From contig NC_089589.1 in NCBI RefSeq assembly GCF_019320115.1, positions 20,494,749-20,558,748 on the forward strand: a DNA stretch of 64,000 nt, given 5' to 3'. How positions within the stretch are numbered: position 1 is the first letter of the stretch; each line of letters begins with the position of its first letter. Below, piece after piece: positions 10,675 through 19,030 of this stretch. The notes under the pieces were generated by a model. That model saw nothing but the letters and a program-made list of their open reading frames with translations. It had not been told where the DNA came from and did no database searches. Source of the stretch: Miscanthus floridulus (lineage: Eukaryota; Streptophyta; Magnoliopsida; Poales; Poaceae). Both the position numbers and the translations under genes were made by a program.

Positions 10675-11025
10675 CTACATCAACTTCCAAATAAGAAAAG
10701 CGATGACCATAGCCATAAATAAAAGCCTGACATCTTTCCAAGACCAATGAGCAATTCTCCTAATCTTCACACCTCCGGCGGGTGGCTTCTCTTCGATATC
10801 CAGTGCCAGCGGATGGCCATGGTTTGCATTCATTGGACCATAGTAGGCCGATTGCCCATGGTTTGCAAGGTAGGCCGGATGACTATAGTAGGCCCTCAAA
10901 GCTTCAGCTTCTGTGTTGTATTTTTTGTGCAAATTACCAGGGTAGCGATTGACTTGAGCATAGCAATCTTCCCAGTTTCGATAAATCCCAGGCCTGTGAC
11001 CAACATGCACTACATACCATGCCAT
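10675..11025 (-). CDS. Small protein with viroplasmin / RNase H1 N-terminal-type domain and C-terminal membrane segment
   Basis: A complete 116-codon frame opens with MAWYVVHVGHRPGIYRNW and continues EDCYAQVNRYPGNLHKKY. This is the W-Y-V-V-x(2)-G-x(3)-G-I-Y-x(2)-W pattern of the Cauli_VI (PF01693) fold, which binds RNA:DNA hybrids or dsRNA in RNase H1 and the caulimovirus inclusion-body protein. Residues about 97-115 (VRLLFMAMVIAFLIWKLM) form one hydrophobic helix at the very C-terminus, as in tail-anchored proteins. No RNase H catalytic domain follows. It lies between the 12300 promoter and the second gene, on the same strand, so it could be its own gene or part of a longer transcript. The domain call is fairly firm; its role in a transposon is unknown. 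Confidence 0.7.
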   Translation of the reverse strand: MAWYVVHVGHRPGIYRNWEDCYAQVNRYPGNLHKKYNTEAEALRAYYSHPAYLANHGQSAYYGPMNANHGHPLALDIEEKPPAGGVKIRRIAHWSWKDVRLLFMAMVIAFLIWKLM

Positions 11026-11984
11026 GGTTGCCTATACATTTAAGTAAATTAGGCATGCGATAAGTGGTAATGGTAACTCATTGAACAAGAGTTATTATTC
11101 AAGTTATATGGCCAAACTAATTCTATTTAATGTTCTTTATCCTTGACATGATAAAAAATTACCTCAATAATTGGACTGTTTATTATTCGGAGATCAATGT
11201 GGTTTAGTAATCATACTTGCTGCTGCTGCCGAGCCAATTTTAAAAGTTGTTTTTAACTTTTTTCTAGAACAAACATCTATAGATGCCTTTTTTTAAGCAT
11301 GCTATACATTCCCCCTAAGATTGAATCCCCAAACAATCAAATATTGCTATAGTGTAATTTGGCGGTCTAGGACTGTGACAACAGGTCTCTGAAAATAGCA
11401 TTATTTTTAAAATATACTAAAACTTATACAAGAAATAAATAATTTCTTGTAGTATATATAAGAAAATATTAGATGAAAGGTCAAAGCAAAACATCTACAA
11501 CAGAAAGGAAATAGGCAAGTCATTGTAATTAACCAACATGACCAGTCAAATAAAGTAGGACCCTATCAAAATATTAGAGTTGCATACATTCTTCATCTTT
11601 AAAACTATTTAAAAAAATTAGTTCTATAGGTCTAAAATATATATACTCCATCCTCACATCCAAAAACATTGAGCATCGGTGGCACTACAGACTAGACATT
11701 CATGATCAAACTGTATGCTAGCATTGCAATAAAGTAGCAGTAACATAAATTATGGCAAATAAATTATCATATCAAACAATAAGTTGTAGTACTTGGTAAA
11801 TGAATAGCCTCTACTGATTCAAGTAAGCAGTTGTGGGACAAATCAGCCAGAAATTCTTATCTAACTCTTACACAAACAGAACACTTAGCGGGCATTTCAT
11901 CTAACACTTAGCGGGCAGTGAGCCACGCACTCACCGTGGGGGTGGTAAAGCAGTTGTCCGTGGCCGCTCCTGAAGGCCTCGGTG
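11026..11984. other. AT-rich non-coding stretch inside CACTA-1
   Basis: About 960 bp of AT-rich sequence lies between the viroplasmin-type ORF and the GC-rich promoter-proximal repeats. No ORF with domain signal, inverted ends or motif copies was seen. It may be an intron or 5' leader of the transcript that starts near 12290 on the minus strand (inference). Confidence 0.4.
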
Positions 11985-12260
11985 GTGCTCCGGCATTGGG
12001 CGGTGGACGGCGTGGGGAGTGCTCCGGCGTGGGGCGGTGCACGGGCGTCGGCGTCAAAGAAGAGGAGCGCGGGGCTAGGAATGGCGGCGCGGGGAGCGGT
12101 GGACGGTTGCTCCGACGTGGGGCGGTGCACTGGCCTCGACGTCAAAGAAGAGGAGCGCGGGGCTGGGAACGGCGGCGTGGGGGGCGGTGGACGGGTGCTC
12201 CAGGGTGGGGCGGTGCACGGGCGTCGGCGTCGAAGAAGAGGAGTGCGGGGAACGGTTGGC
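11985..12260. repeat. GC-rich tandem repeat, 88-bp unit, about 3 copies
   Basis: GGGGCGGTGCAC recurs at 12031, 12119 and 12207, an exact 88-bp period, with GTCAAAGAAGAGGAGCGCGG-like and GCGGTGGACGG blocks in each unit. It lies directly downstream of the minus-strand TATA box at 12300-12307, so it would be transcribed as leader or first exon. A minus-strand frame through it (12145-11897) is proline- and alanine-rich and probably not a real protein. Confidence 0.85.
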
Positions 12261-12299
12261 GCGAGGTTGAAATTTGGATAATTTCAACCTGCGGCGGCC

Positions 12300-12307
12300 T
12301 TTTATAA
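12300..12307 (-). promoter_or_regulatory. TATA box, minus strand, beside a motif cluster
   Basis: The minus strand reads TTATAAAA here, followed by GGCCGCCG. The nearest subterminal-type motif starts only 9 bp away at 12316. It would drive leftward transcription through the 88-bp repeats towards the viroplasmin-type ORF and possibly the second gene. Confidence 0.6.
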
Positions 12308-12315
12308 CAGACCTC

Positions 12316-12435
12316 ATCACTGCCGGTTCTAACTAGAACAGGCAGTGATGTACCACCATCACTGCCGGTTCTAACATGGAACCGACAGTGTTAGGGGTAC
12401 ATCACTGCCGGGCCATTCTTTAAACCGGCAGTGAT
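12316..12435. promoter_or_regulatory. Internal cluster of the CACTA-1 terminal motif
   Basis: The cluster contains three inverted pairs of ATCACTGCCGG and CCGGCAGTGAT-type half-sites. It is flanked by a leftward TATA box (12300) and, farther away, a rightward TATA box (12916). These sites match those at the transposon ends, so an element-encoded DNA-binding protein could regulate transcription here (inference). Confidence 0.75.
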
Positions 12436-12481
12436 GCAGGAATATAAATTGAAAGAAAATGCAAAAAAAATTGTGTTGTAT

Positions 12482-12545
12482 CCCTGATTCGAACCGAAGC
12501 CTACAAGTTCCAGAGCAGCGGACAAACCATTGAGCTATTACCTAA
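12482..12545 (-). other. tRNA-like module (A box and B box), minus strand
   Basis: On the minus strand TAGCTCAATGGT (12537-12526) fits the Pol III A-box consensus and GGTTCGAATCAGG (12495-12483) fits the B box at tRNA-like spacing. A T-run follows the B box. The acceptor stem does not pair properly, so it is a tRNA-derived sequence or SINE-like remnant and not a functional tRNA. Its 3' side faces the motif cluster at 12435-12316. Confidence 0.55.
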
Positions 12546-12915
12546 TTTCGGAGAGTTTGAAGGAATTTATTCCTTTGAGTGATTATCTGTCCCTGCTTTG
12601 CGCGTAGGCCCTTCAACTCCCCAGCCATGCTGGTCGCACGGTTCCCATGAAGATTGAAGAGCCGCTGTTTATCGAGGAGTCCCCACGAAGAGATGCCGTC
12701 CTTGGACTGGTTGTGGCCCTTCAGTTCCCCATGAAGAGACACCGCGTTTACTCCCCGGCCACGCTGCTCGCGTCGGTTCCCAAACGCAGACGCGCGCGCT
12801 CCGTCTTCCCAACACATGCGTAATGGCGGTTAAATGGCGTTCCCAACGTAGGTGCGCTCCGTCTTCCGAGGGGTGGGAGTTATTGCACCGTGATCAGTTC
12901 CACCCACAGACCGCC

Positions 12916-12923
12916 TATATAAG
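12916..12923 (+). promoter_or_regulatory. TATA box, plus strand
   Basis: TATATAAG lies 122 bp before the start codon at 13038 in a GC-rich context, a normal plant core-promoter layout for the coiled-coil ORF. Confidence 0.6.
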
Positions 12924-13037
12924 CCAGGCCACCATGCACACAGTCGGCCGCCATTACACCACCGCGCGTCAAGAAAGCGAAGCACACCCTTCCCACGCAC
13001 ACCTCGCTCCGGCCCTCGACAACCACCCGCCACCATA

Positions 13038-13466
13038 ATGCCTCACCGCTTGAAGACAACATGGGCGATGCTGAACCCGTTGTCCTCACGTCGCCCCCCA
13101 ACGCCTCCACCGACGCCGTCGTTCGAATCGGATCTCGAGGCGAACCTCGAGGACGATCCGGACCGTAAGACTGCATCGGAGGAGGAACCGGAACCTCTTC
13201 TGGTGGAGGAGGTCGTCTTCAACTCGTTGGAGATGGCTCAGAAGGAGGAGGAGGACCGGCACCTCCGCGCCATCACACAAAAGGAGACCGACGACTGCAT
13301 CCTGAAGCACGTCATCGAGATCTCCAAGGAGGAGGAGCGCCGCCGCGAGGAGGAGGAGCGCCGCCGCCAGGAGCAGGAGATCGAGCGGCGTCTCACGATG
13401 GATGTGGAACGGCGCTGGCGCAGGGCTGAGCGAAAGAAGCACGAAGAGGAGCACCGGCGGCAGTAG
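13038..13466 (+). CDS. Charged coiled-coil protein, cargo ORF of CACTA-1, unknown function
   Basis: An intact 142-codon frame follows a TATA box. The N-terminus is proline-rich (RRPPTPPPTP), the middle is acidic, and residues about 85-142 are an E/R-rich amphipathic helix (KEEERRREEEERRRQEQEIE). Such E/R-rich proteins occur in many grass genomes, often near transposons, but I do not recognise a catalytic family. It is the only good plus-strand gene in this element and is bracketed by motif clusters at 12316-12435 and 13637-13690. GC-rich codons contrast with the AT-rich surroundings, which fits capture from a host gene (inference). Confidence 0.55.
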   Translation: MPHRLKTTWAMLNPLSSRRPPTPPPTPSFESDLEANLEDDPDRKTASEEEPEPLLVEEVVFNSLEMAQKEEEDRHLRAITQKETDDCILKHVIEISKEEERRREEEERRRQEQEIERRLTMDVERRWRRAERKKHEEEHRRQ

Positions 13467-13636
13467 GGGATGACGACATAGGCAGCACCGGCAATAATTA
13501 GTAGCACTAGTGATTAATCTATGTCTTAGGACAATGTAATAATTTACTGGTGCTCAAAAAACCGTGTCGTCGAATCCTTTATTTGATCATCTTCACCTTG
13601 GTGCTAAGAAATACCGTATTGCAGCATGTCTGTGTT

Positions 13637-13690
13637 CTGGCAGTGATGGGGGTACATCACTACCGGGCCATTCTTTAAACCGGCAGTGAT
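13637..13690. promoter_or_regulatory. Internal motif pair of CACTA-1
   Basis: One full and one degenerate inverted pair (CTGGCAGTGAT, ATCACTACCGGGCC, AACCGGCAGTGAT) lie just downstream of the coiled-coil ORF. The block GGGCCATTCTTTAAACCGGC is also present at 12411-12431, so this is a duplicated copy of that cluster. Confidence 0.7.
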
Positions 13691-13748
13691 TTTAGTGCAG
13701 TGGTTATAGCATAAGTAAACTATCTTTTCATCTCCTTTCGAATACCTC

Positions 13749-13816
13749 CTACTGGCACAACGGTTAAGACCCCGCAACTTAGCCCCCGATACCCGTGTTT
13801 GAATCCCGGGCACCCC
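13749..13816 (+). other. tRNA-like module, plus strand
   Basis: TGGCACAACGGTTAAG (13753-13768) resembles an A box and GTGTTTGAATCCC (13795-13807) a B box, followed by CAATTTTTTT. The stems do not form a complete cloverleaf, so this is a tRNA-like relic. A weaker similar unit precedes it (13693-13748). Confidence 0.5.
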
Positions 13817-13893
13817 AATTTTTTTGGTATAATTTTATAATTTATTAAGAGGTGTAAAGATAAAAAAGACAAAATAAATAAACCAGACACACA

Positions 13894-13965
13894 TCCTATA
13901 CTATCGCAGTGGTTAAGTGTCTGAACTCTGTAGTCCGAGACTCGAGCTCAAACCCGAGGGCTGGC
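13894..13965 (+). other. tRNA-like module, plus strand, facing a motif cluster
   Basis: TCGCAGTGGTTAAG (13904-13917) and GAGCTCAAACCCG (13944-13956) have A-box and B-box character. A T-rich tract follows, then the motif cluster at 13991. The same order of module, T-run and cluster is seen near 12.5 kb and 18.7 kb. Confidence 0.5.
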
Positions 13966-13990
13966 ACAATTATTTTTTATTTTTTTATAT

Positions 13991-14084
13991 ATCACTGCCG
14001 GTTTTCAAAATCAACCGACAATGATAACAAGCATCACTGTCGGTTTTTCCTCATCACTGCCGGTTTATTGAAACCGACAGTGAT
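13991..14084. promoter_or_regulatory. Internal motif cluster of CACTA-1
   Basis: Four half-sites (ATCACTGCCGGTTTT, AACCGACAATGAT, ATCACTGTCGG, ATCACTGCCGG with AACCGACAGTGAT) lie immediately before the 500-bp tandem array. No clear TATA box was seen beside this cluster. Confidence 0.7.
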
Positions 14085-14141
14085 GTTTATATATATTAAA
14101 AAAATTCTTTTACATACTGAATAAATAGAACCATATGTATT

Positions 14142-16060
14142 CCTATGTCGAAATGGCTTGAAATTTTTTTGGAAAGCTTGTACACCCAAATTAAGACCCC
14201 ATACAGGATCTTAGGTTTTTATGACCATTTTTTATTAATTATATTTTCTCTCTGTGCCCAATGAGACAAAAGAGGGTGAATTTCATCTTGGACCTAATAG
14301 ATTTTTTCATCCACCCCCACAAAATTCTTATCCCTAGGGCACATTAGAGCCTGTGTAAAAGTTTGGCACCATTCCAGATCTTTTCGTGGGTAGACTCAGT
14401 TCAACCTATAATTAAACGGTCTCGTCGCGCGGAAATTCAATTAAACCTCAGAAAGTAGCAAACCATCTCTGGAAAATCCAAAAACCTGGTGTTTCCTTCA
14501 CACGTGGCACGTGCAAGCCTGAGAAAAAGTTTGAGACCAATACGACACCAGAATGCATATGAACCACAGAAACCTTGATAACCTATGTGTATAGTCATGG
14601 TTCGATGAAAGGGCACATGTACCTTCATGAAGCATGTATACACCGCCTATGTCGAAATGGCTTGAATTTTTTTGGCAAGCTTGTTCACCCAAATTAAGAC
14701 CCCACACAGGATCTTAGGTTTTCTGATCATTTTTTTATTTATTATATTTTTCTCTGTGCCCAATGAGACAAAAGAGGGTGAATTTCATCTTGGACCCAAT
14801 AGATTTTTTCATCCACCCCCACAAAATTCTTATCCCTAGGGCACATTAGAGCCCGTGTAAAAGTTTGGCACCATTTCAGATCTTTTCATGGGTAGACTCA
14901 GTTCAACCTATAATTAAACGGTCTCGTCGCGCGAAAATTCAATTAAACCTCAGAAAGTAGCAAACCATCTCCGGAAACTCCAAAACTTGGTGTTTCCTTC
15001 ACACGTGGCACGTGCAAGCCTGAGAAAAAGTTTGAGACCAATACAACACTGGAATGCATATGAACCACAGAAACCTTGATAACCTATGTGTATAGTCATG
15101 GTTTGATGAAAGGGCACATGTACCTCCGTTAAGCATGTATACACCGCCTATGTCGAAATGGCTTGAAATATTTTTGGCAAGCTTGTACACCTAAATTAAG
15201 ACCCCACACAGGATCTTAGGTTTTTCTGATCATTTTTTATTTATTATATTTTTCTCTGTGCCCAATGAGACAAAAGAGGGTGAATTTCATCTTGGACCCA
15301 ATAGAGTTTTTCATCCACCCCCACAAAATTCTTATCCCTAGGGCACATTAGAGCCTATGTAAAAGTTTGGCACCATTTCGGATCTTTTCATGGGTAGACT
15401 CAGTTCAACCTATAATTAAACGGTCTCGTCGCGCGGAAATTTAATTAAACCTCAGAAAGTAGCAAACCATCTCCGAAAACTCCAAAACTTGGTGTTTCCT
15501 TTACACGTGGCACGTGCAAGCCTGAGAAAAAGTTTGAGACCAATACGACACCGGAATGCATATGAACCACAGAAACCTTGATAACCTATGTATAGTCATG
15601 GTTCGATGAAATGGCACATGCACCTCCGTGAAGCATGTATACACCGCCTATGTCAAAATGGCTTGAAATTTTTTTGGCAAGCTTGTACACCCAAATTAAG
15701 ACCCCACACAGGATCTTAGGTTTTTCTGATCATTTTTTATTTATTATATTTTTCTCTGTGCCCAATGAGACAAAAGAGGGTGAATTTCATCTTGGACCCA
15801 ATAGATTTTTTCATCCACCCCCACAAAATTCTTATCCCTAGGGCACATTAGAGACTGTGTAAAAGTTTGGCACCATTCTAGATCTTTTCGTGGGTAGACT
15901 CAGTTCAACCTATAATTAAACGGTCTCATCACGCAGAAATTCAATTAAACCTCAGAAAGTAGCAAACCATCTCCGGAAAATTCCAAACTTGGTGTTTACT
16001 TCACACGTGGCACGTGCAAGCCTGAGAAAATTTTTGAGACAAATACGACACCGGAATGTA
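14142..16060. repeat. Tandem repeat, about 500-bp unit, 3.8 copies
   Basis: The phrase CCTATGTCGAAATGGCTTG (one copy with CAAAATGG) starts at 14142, 14646, 15147 and 15647, giving periods of 504, 501 and 500 bp. Each copy contains the same AAGACCCCA, CATCCACCCCCACAAAATTC and CACGTGGCACGTG landmarks. The high similarity indicates recent expansion. Frames inside it repeat themselves and have no domain signal, so it is best read as a non-coding satellite-like array within the transposon. Confidence 0.92.
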
Positions 16061-16185
16061 TATTTCTATTTGCCCAACAAATATTACACGAATTACATGC
16101 ATGACAATAATTAAACACACAAAGCCATACATATTAAAATTAGAATCCAATTAAACTACGACCTTGAAAACCTACTAAATAAACA

Positions 16186-17405
16186 TTAATTACTATCAGA
16201 ATCACTGCTGGGATCGATCGGGCCACGCACACTAACATGCCTCTGTAGCCATATATGGTAATTGATGTCACGGATTATGTATCCGCTTGTATCGATGAAG
16301 TCTAATGCCCATATGACTGCACTCTCTCGTGCCTCACAATACCGAAAGAATGGTCGGCCATAGATGTAACCTACTGAATGACCACTGCCCCTGTTAGTAA
16401 TCCTTATGTAGTACTGGCGTCCTTCTGTAGTGAGCTGGCCGAGGTTTCCATTGTAGAACTCCCAATCGTACCCGAGTTGCTCCGTAGCTTGGTCTAGAAC
16501 GGCCCACAAGCCACATGCAGCATAGGTAAGGTCCTATAGCGCAATCTGCATATGGAGAAAAAAAATTAGAGAATGTTATTACAATATTAAATAACAAATA
16601 ACCACGACTCAGGTATAAGTGACCATTTTACCACATCCGCATGGTTGTAGCTTGCAAACCATTCGCTTGCTTGCGGGACGGGGATATCGCCAACATTCAA
16701 AGCAAGTGCCTTGAAGTGCGAGAAATCAGGCACATCATAGCAAATACGTCGAAGTGCCTCTAAACAAATGCGCACGGTAGTTAATTGGGCGCTTATCATG
16801 TCCGAGCTCGGTATTCCGGTCCCGTGGATATGGTTCCGATGATTTGAACCCCTCACAGGGATGAAAAAACTGAGTTCACACGTCCATAGCCGATCACTTG
16901 CATTAGATGTCGTGTTCTCGACGATGTCCGAGATAAAGAACCAGCTAAGTGCTGTTCACAGCCAATCTATTGGGGATATAGTCTGCGACATATATATGCA
17001 TGCAACAATGATATTAAACTAATTACAATTATTTGTTAGCATAAAAAACAAAAGATGTTGGAAAATATTTCATACAATAGCTGGAACAGGGAACTGTGGA
17101 ATGGCCACGTTAGGAGCGAATGGCTCATCGCCAGGGTGGAAACCTGGTTCTTGTGGTGGGGGAGGTCTGTTGTTCATACCACCTGATCGATAAAATGCAA
17201 AAAAATATGAACTTAAAATATATGCACAAAAAATTCTTCCAAGTAAAATGGGGGCAACATAATTAAATATAGATCGAATGCAAGTAATAAGAATATATAT
17301 AAATGTAGAATGCAAAGAAACATGAATATAAATATAGATCAAATGAATATAGATAGAATATTGGAGAAGACAACATATCAATACCATTGAAAATGCAGGA
17401 GCCAT
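16186..17405 (-). pseudogene. Spliced cargo gene of unknown family in CACTA-1
   Basis: Minus-strand ATG at 17405 encodes MAPAFSM up to a GT donor. A second exon (about 17180-17070) begins after TCGATCAG and encodes GMNNRPPPPQEPGFHPGDEP. A third (about 16990-16605) contains GSNHRNHIHGTGIPSSDM and RICLEALRRICYDVPDFSHF. A fourth (about 16550-16186) ends with GPIDPSSDSDSN and TAA. Two in-frame stops occur (start of exon 3 and of exon 4). Exon joins are consistent with GT-AG introns, but I do not recognise a domain. Its promoter would be the TATA at 17521-17528 beside a motif cluster. It could be an element-encoded accessory protein or a captured host gene. Confidence 0.55.
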
Positions 17406-17520
17406 GACCAAATCACGTAGAGAGAGAGTGGATGTCTTGAGAAGTGAGAGTGAAACATGAGAAATGAGACTGAGAGAGTTCGTGGGTGGGTGGGATTGAT
17501 GTATGTGGCCGGCAGTTTAT

Positions 17521-17528
17521 TTTATATA
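17521..17528 (-). promoter_or_regulatory. TATA box, minus strand, beside a motif cluster
   Basis: The minus strand reads TATATAAA. The nearest motif (ATCACTGTCGG) begins 14 bp upstream at 17542, and the start codon of the spliced cargo gene is about 115 bp downstream at 17405. Confidence 0.65.
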
Positions 17529-17541
17529 GGGGGGCATGGAC

Positions 17542-17659
17542 ATCACTGTCGGTTTTTAAATAGAACCGACAGTGAACGTGTATATCACTATCGGTTTTTA
17601 AACAGAACCAACAGTGAAGGTGACTATCATTGTCGGTTTCTAAATAGAACCGACAGTGA
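17542..17659. promoter_or_regulatory. Internal motif cluster upstream of the cargo gene
   Basis: Three inverted pairs of ATCACTGTCGGTTTT-like and AACCGACAGTGAA-like half-sites are spaced about 40 bp apart. The sites sit upstream of the TATA box at 17521-17528. Confidence 0.78.
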
Positions 17660-17810
17660 ATGTGCATATAAGTAAAGGATATATTTATTTAGATACTACA
17701 GTGGGAAAGTTTTAACAACAACGATATATTTATTTAGATAGTAATGAAATACATAAAAAAATACAAAAAAATTAGAAATAAGTTACATATACGATAACAA
17801 AGACCTTACA

Positions 17811-18383
17811 CTAAAATTCCATATACGATAACAAAGACCTATTTGCGTACAGGTCAATGTTACCATCAATGTGTATCAACACATTATAATTTAACCACCT
17901 CAGTAGCATTCTTCTAGCACCAACTAGGGTCGAACAACAGCACCGAGGTGGTCTACGAGCTATACTGGTTGGAGATGATAAGGTGGCATCGATGAATCCA
18001 TGCCTCTGCAGGCCATGGTCTTTTTCCCGGTACAGTCCAGAGCACATCGGATTCAGCTTGGCACCGCACCGATGAACCAATGCCGCTCCGAGGCAGGAAA
18101 TTGCCCAGAGCACACCAGGTCTCTCTGGACATACAGTCCAGAGCGCACCACAACGGATGGCTCTGTGAACCTCGTGGCATCTCCGATCTTCGGCGTTGCT
18201 CTATCTTCAGTAGCATTCTTCTAGTACCTCATGTGTGCACCATTTTGGATTTTTTGTGGACTACGATGCATAACGATATCTATGGTTTGTTGTGAGAGGA
18301 AAACATTGTATTATGGCTGATAAGGCCTGGCTGAAACCAACATGCGTGGAGAGGCTAGCTCCTGGCCGAAGGCCATTTTATAG
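17811..18383 (-). other. Probable minus-strand transcription unit with short ORFs, unknown
   Basis: A TATA-like CTATAAAA (minus, 18383-18376) is followed leftwards by about 550 bp holding only short frames (18216-17953 and 18113-17811), none with a recognisable domain. AGAAGAATGCTACTGA occurs twice (near 18197-18214 and 17899-17914). An internal direct repeat of CATATACGATAACAAAGACC lies near 17788 and 17820. It may be a non-coding RNA or a decayed captured gene. Real transcription is not shown. Confidence 0.3.
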
Positions 18384-18500
18384 GAGCTAGCAGTCGTGGT
18401 ACATTTTTATTTCTGAACTAAAGTTGGCGGGGTAGGTGGGAGCAGTGTTCCAACGGTTATGGTCATGGGAGCACTGTTGGCATGTGAGGAGCATCTACAC

Positions 18501-18616
18501 ATCACTGTTGGTTTTAGTTTAAAAACCGACAGTGAATTGGGCCTTCTGTGTCGGTTTGAGCAACCGACTGTGATAGAAGATATCACTGCCGGTTTTAAAA
18601 CCAAAACCAGCAGTGA
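18501..18616. promoter_or_regulatory. Internal motif cluster of CACTA-1
   Basis: The cluster has ATCACTGTTGG, AACCGACAGTGAA, a TGTCGGTTTG/CAACCGACTGTGAT pair and ATCACTGCCGG with AACCAGCAGTGAA. It lies about 118 bp upstream of the leftward TATA at 18376-18383. Confidence 0.7.
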
Positions 18617-18681
18617 AAGGCCTGCCGCCAACTTTAGGTAAAAAAATATAAAAAAACAGTGTCGGTTTGGAGCCTGATATC

Positions 18682-18750
18682 GCAGCCTGGAATTCGAGCG
18701 CGGGTCTCAGAGTACAGAGTGTGCGGCCTTAACCGCTGAGCTAGAATAGG
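18682..18750 (-). other. tRNA-like module, minus strand, facing a motif cluster
   Basis: The minus strand has TAGCTCAGCGGTTAAGG (18742-18726, A-box type) and CGCTCGAATTCCAGG (18700-18686, B-box type), then a T-run and the cluster at 18616-18501. The cloverleaf is incomplete. It is the fourth module of this kind in the element. Confidence 0.55.
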
Positions 18751-19030
18751 GAGTTCACTTAGTTTACTTTTCTTTATTTATTTATTAATAGAAATAATGC
18801 AGTTAGTTTATTTTCTAAAATAACACAAAATTTGTGTCTTGATTATTTAATTCTATGATAATGAATTAATGGTCTATAATTATCAAATAATAGTGTTTGT
18901 GAACATCATCTTAATATTTGATTACATAGTCAATAATTAAATTGTAGAGATGCGCACAAAATATAAATTAAATATTCAGTGCAAATTACTAATACAACGT
19001 CTACATAATGATTACATAGTTAACAATAAT
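18751..19030. other. AT-rich spacer after the transposase gene
   Basis: This is the 3' flank of the transposase gene on the minus strand. It is AT-rich and nothing specific was recognised; a polyadenylation region is expected here. Confidence 0.35.

Noticed and set aside
13086..13507. Minus-strand L/S-rich ORFs opposite the coiled-coil ORF
   Set aside because: They are antisense shadows of the E/R-rich plus-strand frame, which has a TATA box and start context.
14142..16060. CRISPR-like or coding repeat
   Set aside because: Units are about 500 bp, directly adjacent and non-coding, in a plant transposon; there are no short repeats with unique spacers.
12482..18750. Functional tRNA genes
   Set aside because: A-box and B-box-like text is present but acceptor and anticodon stems do not form complete cloverleafs, so they are reported only as tRNA-like.
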